In this document: positions 48,371-60,147 of the stretch, piece by piece
How positions within the stretch are numbered: the stretch's first letter is position 1
Layout: the number at the start of each line of letters is the position of its first letter
NCBI GenBank assembly: GCA_008638375.1
Contig: CM018051.1
Location: forward strand, 35,065,740 to 35,129,739
Direction of reading: 5' to 3'
Origin: Nyssa sinensis
Lineage: Eukaryota; Streptophyta; Magnoliopsida; Cornales; Nyssaceae
DNA: 64,000 nucleotides
The notes under the pieces: model-generated
What the model saw: only the letters and a program-made list of their open reading frames with translations
The model's database searches: none
What the model was told of the DNA's origin: nothing
Position numbers and translations under genes: made by a program

Positions 48371-49960
48371 ACCTATTTAATAAAATAATAAAATAATTAT
48401 TTTATTATTTAATTAATTTATTCAGGGCTTAAATGTATAAATTTTCAAAAGTCTGGGCCACTGTGTAATTCTTTAAAACAGTTGGGGACAAATCCGTAAT
48501 TTCAGAAAGTATTTGGGGTTCAAAACATAATTACATAAAATTAGGGTTCAAACCAAACGGTTCTAGGGTTCAAGCAGTGAACCGGTTCACAATTCTTAAA
48601 AACCAACCGGTTCTGTGACCTTCAGAAAACCGGAATTAGATATCCTGGTTAACCCCAAATTTGGCCCTTAATCCTCGGATAGCTTATCCCCAAAACCTGA
48701 TTTTAATTTATTAGTTCCGCATCCAAACAGACAGAATTTGACTTAAAACAAATCAGGTAAGCCAAACGGTGCCGTTCCATTAAAACGGTGGCACGCCCGT
48801 AGAGTGACACGTGTCTGGGTTGACACGCGAGTCGACTGAGTCGACTCTGTCTTCCCCATCGTGCAGGGTATTGTTGCCCTAGTTGCAGTCCCGTTTTTTC
48901 TCCAATTTCGTGGAGTTTCAAGTAGGGTTTCCAACTGATTTTTATTCTAAAATGTTTCTGGATGTGAAGCCATCATTTTGGCATCGGTATTGGGCTTCGA
49001 ATCCACGGATTAAGCTCTATATAGCCGATTATCGCACAGAGATTCAGTTCGGCCGTATGGCCTTGTTCCTCAACCAAATCGCACACGGTTTGGTTCTTTG
49101 TGACCGTGTGTTCATGGGGATCAATATCTCATTTAGAAATTTCAGTTTAAGAGCCTATTCCAGATTTTGGATTCCATGGCCGAGACCTATAGGTTCGGTT
49201 TTGAGGGTCCAATTCAGTGCTCTAGGGTCGCGGGTTGGTATTTTTGGAATCCTTGTGACCTCTAGATTAGGTCTTGACCAACCAAATTCAACTTGGTGAG
49301 GGTTGTTTCAGACCTGCACATTCGAGGTCCATCAATGGTGGTTTCACTCACGGTTTTGGGGTTCTAGGCTATTCCGACCATTCTAAGTTGTCCTAGAACA
49401 GTTCTAAGACTCACAGGAGCTTATATAAACAGTTTGCATGGATCTAATTTCATCAAAACAATACCAGTAATTCAAACAGAAATTTTTAGCAGTTTTTGGG
49501 TTTACCTTTTTAAACAGTGGTTGACCCTTTTTCCATGGCTCGTTTGTGTCCTTTGGCACCTCCGTAGCCTCAGTTCCCTTCCTTCTTGTGCATCTCAAAT
49601 GGAGATGCCATTATCCCTCACATGCATGCACACCCTTGGATGTGCTCTCAAGCCATGAACACATACACACATGCAGCCCTCTCTCTTTAGGTGTCTTACC
49701 CCAACAGATCTGTCTCTCATTATAGTAGACATTTTCATTTTAGAGAATCACCATTTTCTCCTAGTATACCTATACACTTATACATATATATCTCTATATG
49801 TATGTGCAGGGTTGAGGTGATTGAAAATCAGAGAGTCAGGTGAGCTGAGGTGGCTGAGGGGAGTAATCATGTGGGGTTTGCATGGGTTGTCATTGGTTGA
49901 TTTGGGTGGCAGCCTATTCAGAATTGTATGTATATACATTTCATTGTATATATGGTCACA

Positions 49961-50044
49961 AAGATGCCACCAGCCCAGTTGGTTATTTTTTTGAGAAAAA
50001 TTCATTCCCTCTCAAAGGTCAAGGGTTCAATTCCCTTGGCCTCC
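49961..50044 (+). repeat. tRNA-like segment antisense in LTR G
   Basis: The T-arm is identical to that of E (AAGGG, loop TTCAATT, CCCTT at 50021-50037) and is followed by GGCCTCCC. The box A-like region is CAGCCCAGTTGGTTA. The middle part differs from E, while the T-arm is preserved. Confidence 0.6.
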
Positions 50045-50611
50045 CATTTGGCCCCTTTTTCACCATTTTTGGTTAAGGCCACGTTTGGCTGCGCAGTAAT
50101 TCAGTTTCTGATGTTTGCCTCATAACTTTTATTCCGTAACTCCTTTTTCGGTGCGGTTTCTTCCGGTCAGTTTCTATTTCTGTTATCTTCAGTGTCAGAG
50201 GTTCCGTGTCATTTATTAGTCATTCGGGATTTTCGGGATTAACTAATTCGAATTCCGTCAGTGTTAAATTGACATTATTTCACTTAATTAATGGATAATT
50301 AGGTTCGGGTATTGTACCCTATTCCCGAACATGTTTAATCATTCTATTGGTCTAGTGTGACCACCGGGAGATTAAGGTTAATTTCCTTAATTATTCCCTA
50401 AGCCGGTACTAATTAATAATTAATTATTTAATTATTAATTATACAGAGTCGGGGTGTTACAATTTGTGTATACATATATATATATGTGCATGTATGTATT
50501 CATGTGTGCTTGTATATTTATATGTATGTATTCATTGACTGATTTGTGTCTCATATCCCTCTCTCATCATATGCATGGCACATGATGAATTCAAATGAGC
50601 TTTAATTATTT

Positions 50612-50614
<3 letters not shown>

Positions 50615-50650
<36 letters not shown>
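50615..50650. repeat. (TA)n microsatellite
   Basis: Uninterrupted TA dinucleotides. Similar TA runs occur at about 162-190, 1918-1940, 11229-11248, 18050-18071, 60337-60360 and 61898-61927, mostly in the U3 parts of the long LTRs. Confidence 0.95.
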
Positions 50651-50651
<1 letters not shown>

Positions 50652-51087
50652 ATATATAGATATACCTTCACACATAAATATACCTATATACATACTTGAA
50701 TGTGTGTACTTAGATGTCTTCATTATGTATAGGCCACATGGTTTATAAAATAATTTTGTATATCTTATTTTTTTCATAATTATCAAATAATTATTTATTT
50801 AATATTTTGATGTAATATTTGTTCTTATTCATAAGTTAATGACGTAAGGATCACTTAACTATTAGTCTCGCCAACCTAGCTTAGGTTAGTTTGACCCAAT
50901 GTTAGGTTTGATTTTGACCTTACTTGTGTGCTGGCTTAACTAGAGTTATGAGTCACTACTGACTTGGGTGTATTCCTAACCCTAATTTATGTCATATCAA
51001 ATTATTACATGATATTCTTTTATAGCTATAGTTTTCAATAAATTGTGCCTAATTTCCTATCTTACTGGAAGTGGGTAATATAGTAGC

Positions 51088-52894
51088 CCCAATTTGAACT
51101 TTCAAACCTTAGTTAATCCATGTAATAATTTCTTAAAGTAGTGGGAAAAAATTGAAAGTAATCATTTTTAAGTTGTTACATTTCGTGAGTGTTAGGAGTT
51201 GAGCATGTAACTCCACAATCATGAATGAACTGAAATATCGTGTCAATAGTGGAATTTTTCCTTATCATGGGATTTTCATTTATCATGCCTAATAAACGTG
51301 TCCTAAGTGTTTTTATCACCAACATCTAATACATATAACAACTATAAGAAGGCTTTGAATAGTGTGAAAATCAGGATTCAAGGGATTTTGAGAGTAAAAG
51401 AAAAAAAAAACTAGAAAAATATTCACAGTCAAGGTAAAATATTTATCTTGACTTACGTTGGATAATACAAAAAATAGAAAGTCAAAGTAAATATTTACTT
51501 TGCATGACAATAGAGGGAACAACTAAAAAAATGGTAAATATTTACTCCGACCAAAAGTTAAATAAAACACAAAAAAAAATAGACTAGATAAATATTTACT
51601 TTGAAAAAAGTTAAAGAAAACACACAAGAAAACCAAAGTAAACATTTACTTTATCAATAATCTTCAGATTTCTATCATCGTTCAACGAGAAGTTTTCAGT
51701 TTGCGATCATGGTTGTAGATGCATCACCCTAATCCCACCATCACTCCCCTCTTGTCACATCCTGTGCAAACTTATGGCCACACCACTAACCACCAATTCC
51801 ACTACTGCTGCGCCTACAGCCACACCATTGACCACTAATTCCACTGTCGCTGCTGCCATATTATATACCAGTGGTGGCTGCTGAAACAAATATAATGAGA
51901 GAGAGGCACTACATCAAATCAGATCTGATCTTATTATTTATAAAATTGTGAGAGTTAAGCATCTTTCATGGCAGTGGTACGCAAGTTCAACTTCCCTGGG
52001 TTTCGGCATTTCTTTGAAGGGATAGAGCGCTAAAAAGTTTGAAGATTAACAATAATGAGGTAGATCCATCAAATTACAAGGAAAACTAATAGTTATACAA
52101 GAATACCAACTGATGCTGCACTTTTTGGCTCTCACGAGGGCTGCTGAGAACTCTAAACTCCGTTGCTTGAGGAACACTCAAAAGACAATCAGAGGATCAT
52201 CGGATTAGCTTTGGCGGTAGCCACTCCGATGCTTAAGTTAATAAAACTGAATTGAAAGACAATAATGTAAGCCAAAGAATAAGCATCAAAATAAAGCGTA
52301 CCTTTAGGGTTTAATTTATAGGATGCGGCTTTCCTAAGTTGATTAGGATTTGGAGACATAGAAATAGGGATTTGATCATCGAAGATAACAGTTTCCATGT
52401 TGAACACTACGATTGAAAGATATTCGTGAATGATAGTTTCCTTGTAAAAGACTGTTTCCTTACACTCTGCTTGGTAGGGCGCTAAGGCGGTGATGAGCTC
52501 CGAATCCTGAGAAGTGCTTTAGAAGATCTGTACTCACACCTGTATGCTCTGAAGGGTGAATGGATAAGTATGCTCTGAATGACCGAGCATATCGTAATAC
52601 TCTAGATGTCCGAGCCTCATAGCCACACGTGTCATATGGGGATTGGTCTGTCATTTTGTGGTATATTAGTTACTCCCCCCCCCCCCCCGAGCCCTAGTTC
52701 AATCTCAACGAGTAACTAGGGCTACGAGATTTTGAAAAGCTATGCGCCCTGTCTGTCCGTTTTCCAAGGTGAGTGTTGGTGTGTCATTTATTACGCATCC
52801 ATGGTTGGGCTTTCGAAACCATTCTTGTACATAACCGTCATGGTAGTTCGGCTTGGTGAGCCCATAATTTTGTAAACATATAAATAAGGGGGAA
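51088..52894. other. Island without clear transposon hallmarks
   Basis: The island lies between solo LTR H and element I. 51400-51660 holds several AAATATTTACTTT-like words, including a perfect 20-bp palindrome at 51483-51502. 51720-51860 is CCAC/CTGCTG-rich. A poly-C run lies near 52674-52688, and CACACGTGTC with a G-box core is near 52623-52632. A small reverse ORF is listed separately. This may be original low-copy DNA, but I recognise no gene. Confidence 0.4.
52189..52407 (-). CDS. Possible first exon of an unrecognised gene (doubtful)
   Basis: The minus-strand ORF has 72 codons. Its first 36 codons (MFNMETVIFDDQ..., ending SYKLNPK) have balanced composition unlike the AT-rich repeats around it, and they end at a donor-like CTAAAG|GTACGC. 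Downstream, TTAACTTAAG could be an acceptor before a short tail ending ...ANPMIL. A second Met (METV) is the alternative start. Upstream (to the right) lies a G-box-like CACGTG about 220 bp away. I cannot name a family. It could be a captured gene fragment or chance. Confidence 0.25.
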   Translation of the reverse strand: MFNMETVIFDDQIPISMSPNPNQLRKAASYKLNPKGTLYFDAYSLAYIIVFQFSFINLSIGVATAKANPMIL

Positions 52895-55800
52895 TGTCAC
52901 GCCCTGAATTCTAGCAAACCCGAGGCGCGACTGACGAGACAAAAAGGAAATAAAATAATAAAGAAATAAAAGACAATCAAGTACAGTTCTACACTAATTC
53001 AGTCCACCATTCTGATACAATACATAAAGTCTTGTCCATTAGTTCACAACATACAATGACAGGAAATAGTCTAGGGTTTATGCCCTTGTACAATATTAAA
53101 TACGCCCTACGGGCCAAATATAATCCTCAATCAAAGCATCTCTAAGTCTCGCACAACTGGAGTGTCATCTGAAATGTTTGTCCCATGAATGGGTCAGCTC
53201 AACTGCTGGTACAATATAATGCTAATGCAAGAAATAAAATTAAGGGCGTGGCATGTGCAAGTGTACAGTTATTTCTACATGTCATTCAATATCATCCATA
53301 CAATGTACTAGCAATAATCTACATGCCATCCAATTCATCCATACAATGTAATAACAAGGTTTATCACACATTCATGAATTCATTAATACAATGTAATGAA
53401 AATATGCGTGACACACTCATACCACTCTATGCCCACCCATGTCTCGTTTTACGGACCTTCCCCGATGGCCTGCAAGTACTATGCATGTCTCGCTTCACGG
53501 TCTGGACCCGTCAAGCATGCGAGTACCTAATGGCCAATTTTGGGTTTTTCACCACAGGATCTGCACCCTCATAATGCACAGCACCATGTACTCAACTCAC
53601 ACCATATCCAAGGAATCACACTATGCCAATATGCTCTGATTCCACCATGCCATAATGTAATCTCAATAAAGCATCTTATCCATACATAAAACATGCTTTA
53701 AATAATGTATTAGACAATAACATTCTAATCAGAAAATCTCTTTATCAAGGTTACATGCCATACATAGTTCATTTAACACATTCTTTGAGTCACGTATTTC
53801 ATAATCTCAACAATTCTCAAAAAAAATATAATCTACATATTATACTAACACATACGATATACACATAGTCATGATCCACCTTCATCACCAAACTTTCAAA
53901 GAGATAAAAAGGAGCACATAAGCATATAAGCAATAAAACAAACATGTGAATCATCAAGTCAACATGGCAGTTACTCCTAATCTTAATTCTATTTCTTACT
54001 TAGCACAATATATCGTACCTGACGGGTTGGTTTCAACCCTAAGAAGTAGTACTTGCAGTGTAGTGAACTAGCAATGAGAATGTAGATGGTCAAACCGCTT
54101 TCTATTTACCTTTTAGTGTCCTTAAAACCATGAAATGCATCTCAGTTCATTTGCTACTTAAATTATGCTATTCATGAAATTTTATGTCTTTATTTCATTG
54201 GTTTCTATTTTGCCAAATCAAACTCTACTGTTGAGTCTGGAACGTCGAAGAAAATAACTTTAGGCTTTCGTGGAATTCAATTTGGACATCCGAGCTTAAA
54301 AGGGCAAAATGGTCATTTTGTACTTTTACGGGTCCTTACATCCCGATACCTCTTTTCACAAATTGGACTCCACGGTTGAGTCCGGAATGCTCGAAATAAT
54401 AAAGTTTCACTATTCGTTTACTTAATTCGGAGTTCATTTGACTGCGTTTCAACTCAGGGGCATTTTGATAATTTAATATTTCTACGCGTCACATTTTTTG
54501 GTACTTCGTTTGTTAATACGGACCTCACCGTTGAGTCTAGAGTGTCCGACATAATTAAAATGGACTATATTTTATATTTATTTGGCCCTAGATATCATTA
54601 GGTGTAATACAATTATTTATCATTTGCGTGTCTTTATTTTGCAAGACTTAATTTTCTAAATCAGACTCCGCCATTGAGTCCGGAATGCCCAAAAACATTG
54701 GGTTGCACTATTCTTTTATTTTATTTGGACTTCGTTTGACTGATTTTTGGCTTAGGGGTGTTTTTGACAATTTTCTTAATTTAAAAAGGGTTTTAAATTA
54801 ATTTTTAATTAATTTACTGGGTAACTTCATAATTAACCAAAAGTTGGGGGGTCAAAATGGAATTTTTAAAAACTGTTAAGTAACCATCCGGTTCAGTCCC
54901 AATCAAATTGGACCGGTTCGGTTTGGTCAAAAGCCAAGGGGATCAATTTGGTTTATTGAGTCAACATGACGTCACTGTGATGTCAGCAATCACTTAATGA
55001 AACGGCATCGTTCAACTTATTTCACGGATCTGTTTCAAACGGGTCAGGACCCGATCCGAGATCCAACCCATGACCGACGCAATATGTAATATCCTGACCT
55101 GGGATACCGGGTCATATGACACGTATTACGAGAATTTATAAAAAATAATTAATTAATTTAATTATTAATTAATTAAAGTAAAGAAATGTTATATATATTA
55201 ATTAAGTAATATATATATATATATGTATAAAATGAAATATATATATGTATGTGTATGGAAGCATGTATGTATGCAAGTATATATATATATGAAAAAGGTG
55301 TGAACAGGTGTGAATGGTGTGTGTGTGTCGGCTGGTGTGTGTGTGTGTTGTCTTGTATATATGTGTATATGTATATATATGTGTATATTATATGTATAAA
55401 TATCTTATGAAATTTAATGCAAAGAAGAAAAGAGAAAAAGCAAAATTGATGAGAAGTAAGGGCTAGTGTAGGGCTACAGTCAGAAAGAAGAGAGAGAGAA
55501 CAGTAGAGAGAGAAAATGAGGAGAGAGAGAGGTCGGTTATCCTTGCTTTAAAAACCAAAACATGCAAAGCATGTTGTTCTCTCACGAAAGAAACCAAAAG
55601 AGGAAGAACTGAGGAGAAGAGAAGAAGAGTTTCAGAGCAAGAAAGAAAGAGAAAAAAAGTGGTGAAAGGTAAACCCACCAAAACTTTTAAAATTCTCTCT
55701 CTAGAATATTTTGCATGTGTTAAGAGATTAGGTTATGATTTGTATATATAATACTTAAATGTATATCTAGACATGTATTAGGCATGAAAATGGGCTATGA

Positions 55801-57480
55801 AAACGACTGAAAACATGAAACCCACGAAAAATCTCCATTGAAGACCTTGCCTATGGCAGGTCTGAATCGACTTCCTTAAAGCTTGATTTGGCTTATCAAG
55901 ACTTAAAGTAGATATTATGAGCATGCTAAAAACATATGACCGCGACCATAAAGCTCAAAAAATGACCCTCAAACACCAAGTTGCAGGTTACGGGTTTACA
56001 CCCCAAACCTTGTAACTCATGTTTTAATCTATTTCTTTAAATGAAAACTGAAACCTCATGGATAGAGGATCATTATGGAACAAACTGTAAGTGATTTGGC
56101 TCAGAAATGAGCATGTATGACCGAACATATGAAGGGGCCTTAAAGTCTAAAATGAATGCCAAGTTGGTCTTTTATACCTTAGGAACATTTTGGGACAAAA
56201 ACAGTAAGGATCCATGGATCCAAACTGCACGAAATAGGAAGAAATGGAATTCGGAAACTAGGGTTTTCAGTGGGTCTCGTGGGGAAGACGAAGACGAGTC
56301 AACTCGATTTTTAAAATAAGGCTGGGTCGACTCGGACAGGTGGCAGCCTCTGGGCTTGCCACCGATTAAATGGAACGGCGACGTTTTGAATGTCGGTTTA
56401 AATAAATGGACGCTAGGGCTGACGTCATCATGACGTCAGCCACATGTAAATAAACCGGATAGATCGGTTGGTTTGCAACTGAACCAGACCGGTTCACTTA
56501 AGATTCAATTGAACCCTCTGGTTTTCTGTTTTATTTAAAATAAAATAAACCAAGACTTTTGGTTATTACGGATTGACCCCTGGGCTTCAGAAAAATTATA
56601 CTGAGGCCCAACTGAGGGAAAATTTATGCATTTAGACCCCTGGAAAAATAATTAAATAATTAATTTAATTATTTAATAAATAAAGTTAAATTACTATTTT
56701 GCCCTTGTGGCATAAATAGAGCAAACGAAGTCCAAATTAAACATATGAATAGTGTATCCTTATTATTTTGGATATTCTGAGACTAATGGTGGGATCCGTT
56801 TTACGAGACGGGGCCCGAAAAATAAAAACACGTAAGGAGTAAATGACCAAAATACCCTTTGACCAAAATTTACAAGTTATTAGTATATTCTTACTATCTT
56901 GGACCTTCTGAGTCCAATGGTGAGGTCCACAACACGAAATGGGGTCCCGAAAAATAAAGACACGTAAAGGGGTAAAAAGACCAAAATACCCCTGGTACCC
57001 CTAAAGCCAAAATGAAATCAGAGAAGGTCTAAATTAACTTTCTTTGACGTCCCGGACTCAAAAATGGAGTCCAAATTACGAAACGACGTGCAGAAAAATG
57101 TGACACATAAAACAGTAAATGACCATTTTGCCCTTTTACATATAACAGTCCGAATTAAATGTTAGGAAAGCCTAAACTGACTTTCTTCGACACTCCGGAC
57201 TCAATGGTAGAGTCTATTCGACCTAAAGAAATGTCTAAAATAAAAAGACATAAAATTTGATGAATAGCATCTGTTAGATGACTATGAACTGAAATATTGC
57301 CAAAAAACTAAACTGAGGCAAGTACGAGAAATGAAATACGAAAAGACACGACACGTAAACATGTCAAATAAATAACTTTAAATTAAAGTTAATGGAACTC
57401 CCAGAAGAATATGATTGTAGAAATCTGTTTTCTTGACACGTTAAATTGTGTTTTAAACAGAGAATTTAATAGACACAAAA

Positions 57481-58890
57481 ATGAATCAAGAACGAGAAGT
57501 TCCCCCAATGATGACAAGGGCACAAATAGCAAATGATCCGAAACAGAAAGTTTTCCGGGAGAAGCTAGAAAAACAGCTCCAGGTAGTTCAGAAATATATC
57601 CGAATTGCCAAAACAAATGAAGTGTGCAGCGTTCGCCCCTTCATTTACAAGACTATAACCAAAGAGCAATTAGTAGCGAAAAAGATTAAGAAACAGGAGG
57701 ACACCGAAACGCTGCAAGAATGGCTTCACAGGTTGAAAGAAGCCAAAGGAAAAATGACTAAATATATCAAAAACCAGAAGTACGAGGTGAGTAACCCTGT
57801 GTTTGAATTGGAGATTTAACTCCATGGATTTAAAAAAGTTTTAAGTTCAAAGATATGAAGTATTTGAAGTTCAAATTCAGTATTTACATGATTCAACTTT
57901 TAATTGTACTGTTTTATAACTCTATATGACATGCTCAGTGATTGGTATTTATCATAGTTTTCTTAAAACACATTTCAGCATGTCTAAAGTTTTAAATGCC
58001 AAATTATGTTAAATATCCTGAATTTGATAGTTACAAGTATTTGAAGTCCTATTGTGGAAATTATACATTTCATGTTTTAATTACTCATGAAAGTATCTAT
58101 TGAAGAAGTTATGTGATAAATATTTTACAAGATAAACGGTACTAAGTACCACCCCCTATGAAGGTTGAAATCCTTTGGGATTCAACAGTAAATGCCCGGT
58201 AGCAGGATCTAATCCCCCAGGCAAATGAGATCGACAGTATTGGTAGTAAAATGGGAGTCTGGTTCGAAACAGATTCCACCTAATTAAAGAGAAAAGATGA
58301 CAAGTGATTTTGGAAATGAAAGCAGGTTTTACCCTCATTTTCAAATACATATTGATGTGATTTAAAGTTATATACTTTATTTGATGAAGTACGAGTTTCG
58401 CTTGGATATCTTAAATGTTTTCAAGCTATTTGAAATGCATATGTTTTGAGTTATATACTCTATTTGACGAGGTACGAGTTTAGCTTGAATACTTTAAATG
58501 TTTCAAAGCTATCTGTTTTATGAAATGCATATGTTTTGAGTTATATACTCTATTTGACGAAGTACGAGTTTAGCTTGAATACTTTAAATGTTTCAAAGCT
58601 ATCTGTTTATGAAATGCATATGTTTCGAGTTATATACTCCATTTGACAAAGTATAAGTATAGCTTGAATACTTAAAACGTTTCAAAGCTATCTATTTTAA
58701 GAATGCATGTACTCTGTATTCTAAATTGTATAAGTAATTGGCAGTGAATGTTTTACAACTCTTATGTACTAAAAACCATTGCTAATTGGAAACCCCATGA
58801 CGAATACTGGAATTGCTCACAAGCTTAGATTAGCTTACCCGGACTTTGTTCGGACCCCCCTTTCAGGTGATGCACCAGACAGGGTCTTAA
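57481..58890 (+). CDS. LTR-borne small ORF, copy D (~109 aa if spliced)
   Basis: No known family is recognised. ATG at 57481 lies 20 bp after an acceptor-like TTTTAAACAG. The exon runs 102 codons and ends exactly at a codon boundary on GTACGAG|GTGAGTAA (57786). If the 1080-bp intron is removed, seven codons follow to TAA at 58888-58890; unspliced, the frame stops after 112 codons. Motifs match copy B at the same residue numbers: DPKQ (19-22), RIAK (41-44), PFI (53-55). A charged tail follows (EWLHRLKEAKGK). The chain is basic, with probable amphipathic helix around residues 25-45. Over residues 11-57, 23 of 47 match copy B, 15 of those through different codons. The 159-bp intron of copy B is absent at Arg84. 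Expression and function unknown; it may be a decaying accessory gene of the parent retrotransposon. Confidence 0.6.
58368..58710 (+). repeat. Four tandem copies of an 82-90-bp unit
   Basis: GTTATATACTCTATTTGACG followed by TACGAGTTTAGCTTGAATAC and TTTCAAAGCTATCTG recurs with starts near 58368, 58450, 58540 and 58629, inside the candidate last intron of LTR D. LTRs A and B have one copy at this position. Confidence 0.9.
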
Positions 58891-60116
58891 GGACAACGAC
58901 GATGAGTCTAGCTGTTTTTGGAAGGATACGTTTAAGTAGTTTCTTTTGAAGAACCTATGAACACTAGTAGTACGTTTTGTATTAATAGACAGGGTAAGAA
59001 TATGTAATAGGCCCTCAGGGCAACCGAATATGTATTGTATTAATGTATGATGTCTTTAAGTTTCATTATACTCTGAATGTGTAACCATGTATGTTAAGTA
59101 TGGAACAACAGTATTGGACGGATGTGCATAATTTAAAAATGAGAAAAGAAAAGAAAAAGTTTTTCACGCTTCCGCAATCATGTGTCGCACATCTATTCGA
59201 TACCGCTGCAGATGCGAGCCTTGTCTCGGGGCCTTCGAGTCTCGGGGGGGCGGTCGCGATCCGGTAATCCGCAGAGGGTGGGTTTCGGGTCGTGACACAA
59301 TACACTGTTCATCGTCTCCCTCAACTCCCCCGTACTGTAGCCCTAACTTCCGTAAAACAAAACTCCTAATTTCGTGCATGCTATCTCACTGAATCTCTCT
59401 ATTTTCGATCCCAAAAATTTTTTTGGAACACCAAGGTATGGTTTGGCATTGTTTTTGGGTTTTGAATGGATCTCATGATCGCTATTTGTGGTCGATAATC
59501 AAGACCTACAACTCGGTCTTATATGGTCGTTTTTGGCTCAAAACCCTTGGGGTTTCTTCGGTTGGGGTTCTATTCTTTATGGGGTTCAAGCCCCCATTCT
59601 TAATATCAGGTTTTAAGTAGTTTTATGAGGTCGGGCTTCAAAATCTGAAACCTGCAACTTCGGTTTTAGGGCTTCTTTTTGAGCTATTTCTTTTGGTTTC
59701 TGTTACGTCGCGACCTACTTCCTTTCTAGTTTTAATCCCTGTCCTTCAAATGGAGTTTAATCCAAGTTGAATCAGACCCAGTTTGAAGGTGGTCGACCAT
59801 GGTGGTTGCGGATGGCCGTGAGCCCAAAACAGTTCAGTTTTAACGCAATTTTCTCCTACTGTCTTGGCCTCAATATTTCAAACACATGTATGTACTTATA
59901 CGGCTCTAAATCAGATTGTACATATAGGAAATTTATAGAGAGAGAAAGCACACGGGTCTTTGGTTTTTTTACCTCAGTGATGGTACTTCTCTCTCTTTGC
60001 CTTGTCTCTGCTTCCTCCCTTTGGCTTCCTTAGTCTCCCTCTTTTCTAGTTTCCCCCTTTCCTTAGACACACAAGCATATGGATACACTTTACACTCATT
60101 GCCTTTTCTCTTTGTT

Positions 60117-60147
<31 letters not shown>

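Larger units (their letters stand above)
45631..50461 (-). mobile_element. Solo long LTR, copy G, nested in H
   Basis: The 4831-bp segment starts TGTCACATCCCGAACCCCAC and ends GAGTCGGGGTGTTACA, flanked by exact ATTTG (45626-45630 and 50462-50466). It is closely related to E. Minus-strand candidate last intron: donor GTGAGTAA (46952) to acceptor TTTTTCAG (46122), 831 bp, with only a short version of the repeats expanded in E. Leader donor AAAAAG|GTAAAC lies near 49508. The 138-codon plus-strand ORF at 48883-49299 is antisense to the LTR and unrecognised. Confidence 0.92.
41846..51082 (-). mobile_element. Aged solo long LTR, copy H, interrupted by G
   Basis: The left end reads TATTACATCCCATACCCCAC (TG decayed to TA) and the right end GTGGGTAATATA (CA decayed to TA). 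Both sides are flanked by exact GTAGC (41841-41845 and 51083-51087). Without G the LTR is about 4.4 kb, the family size. Inside are the same landmarks as other copies: donor TGTGAGTAA at 43117-43124 (minus strand) and module words such as GGGGCATTTTAGTCATTTA near 43387. The last-intron acceptor has decayed from CAG to CAA near 42306. Confidence 0.75.
55085..59297 (+). mobile_element. Solo long LTR, copy D, nested in element I
   Basis: The 4213-bp segment starts TGTAATATCCTGACCTGGGA and ends TTTCGGGTCGTGACA, flanked by exact CAATA (55080-55084 and 59298-59302). It has a TATA-rich tract (55355-55400), GA-rich leader (55486-55530), donor TGAAAG|GTAAAC at 55669, four repeat modules (about 56695-57130), acceptor TTTTAAACAG ending at 57460, the small ORF at 57481, donor GTGAGTAA at 57787 and acceptor CCCCTTTCAG ending at 58866. 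Confidence 0.93.

Noticed and set aside
48883..49299. 138-codon plus-strand ORF in LTR G
   Set aside because: It is antisense to the leader intron region and the sister LTR E does not keep the frame open.
51172..51180. GTTGTTACA as the right end of LTR H
   Set aside because: Its flank does not match the left duplication; the site at 51082 gives an exact GTAGC pair.
52674..52688. Poly-C run as an assembly gap or telomere-like sequence
   Set aside because: It is a simple homopolymer; there is no telomeric repeat unit around it.
53185..53574. Conserved ORF pair at 53185 and 62981
   Set aside because: The pair is simply the two LTRs of element I; similarity is explained by shared origin, with no domain and no conservation elsewhere.
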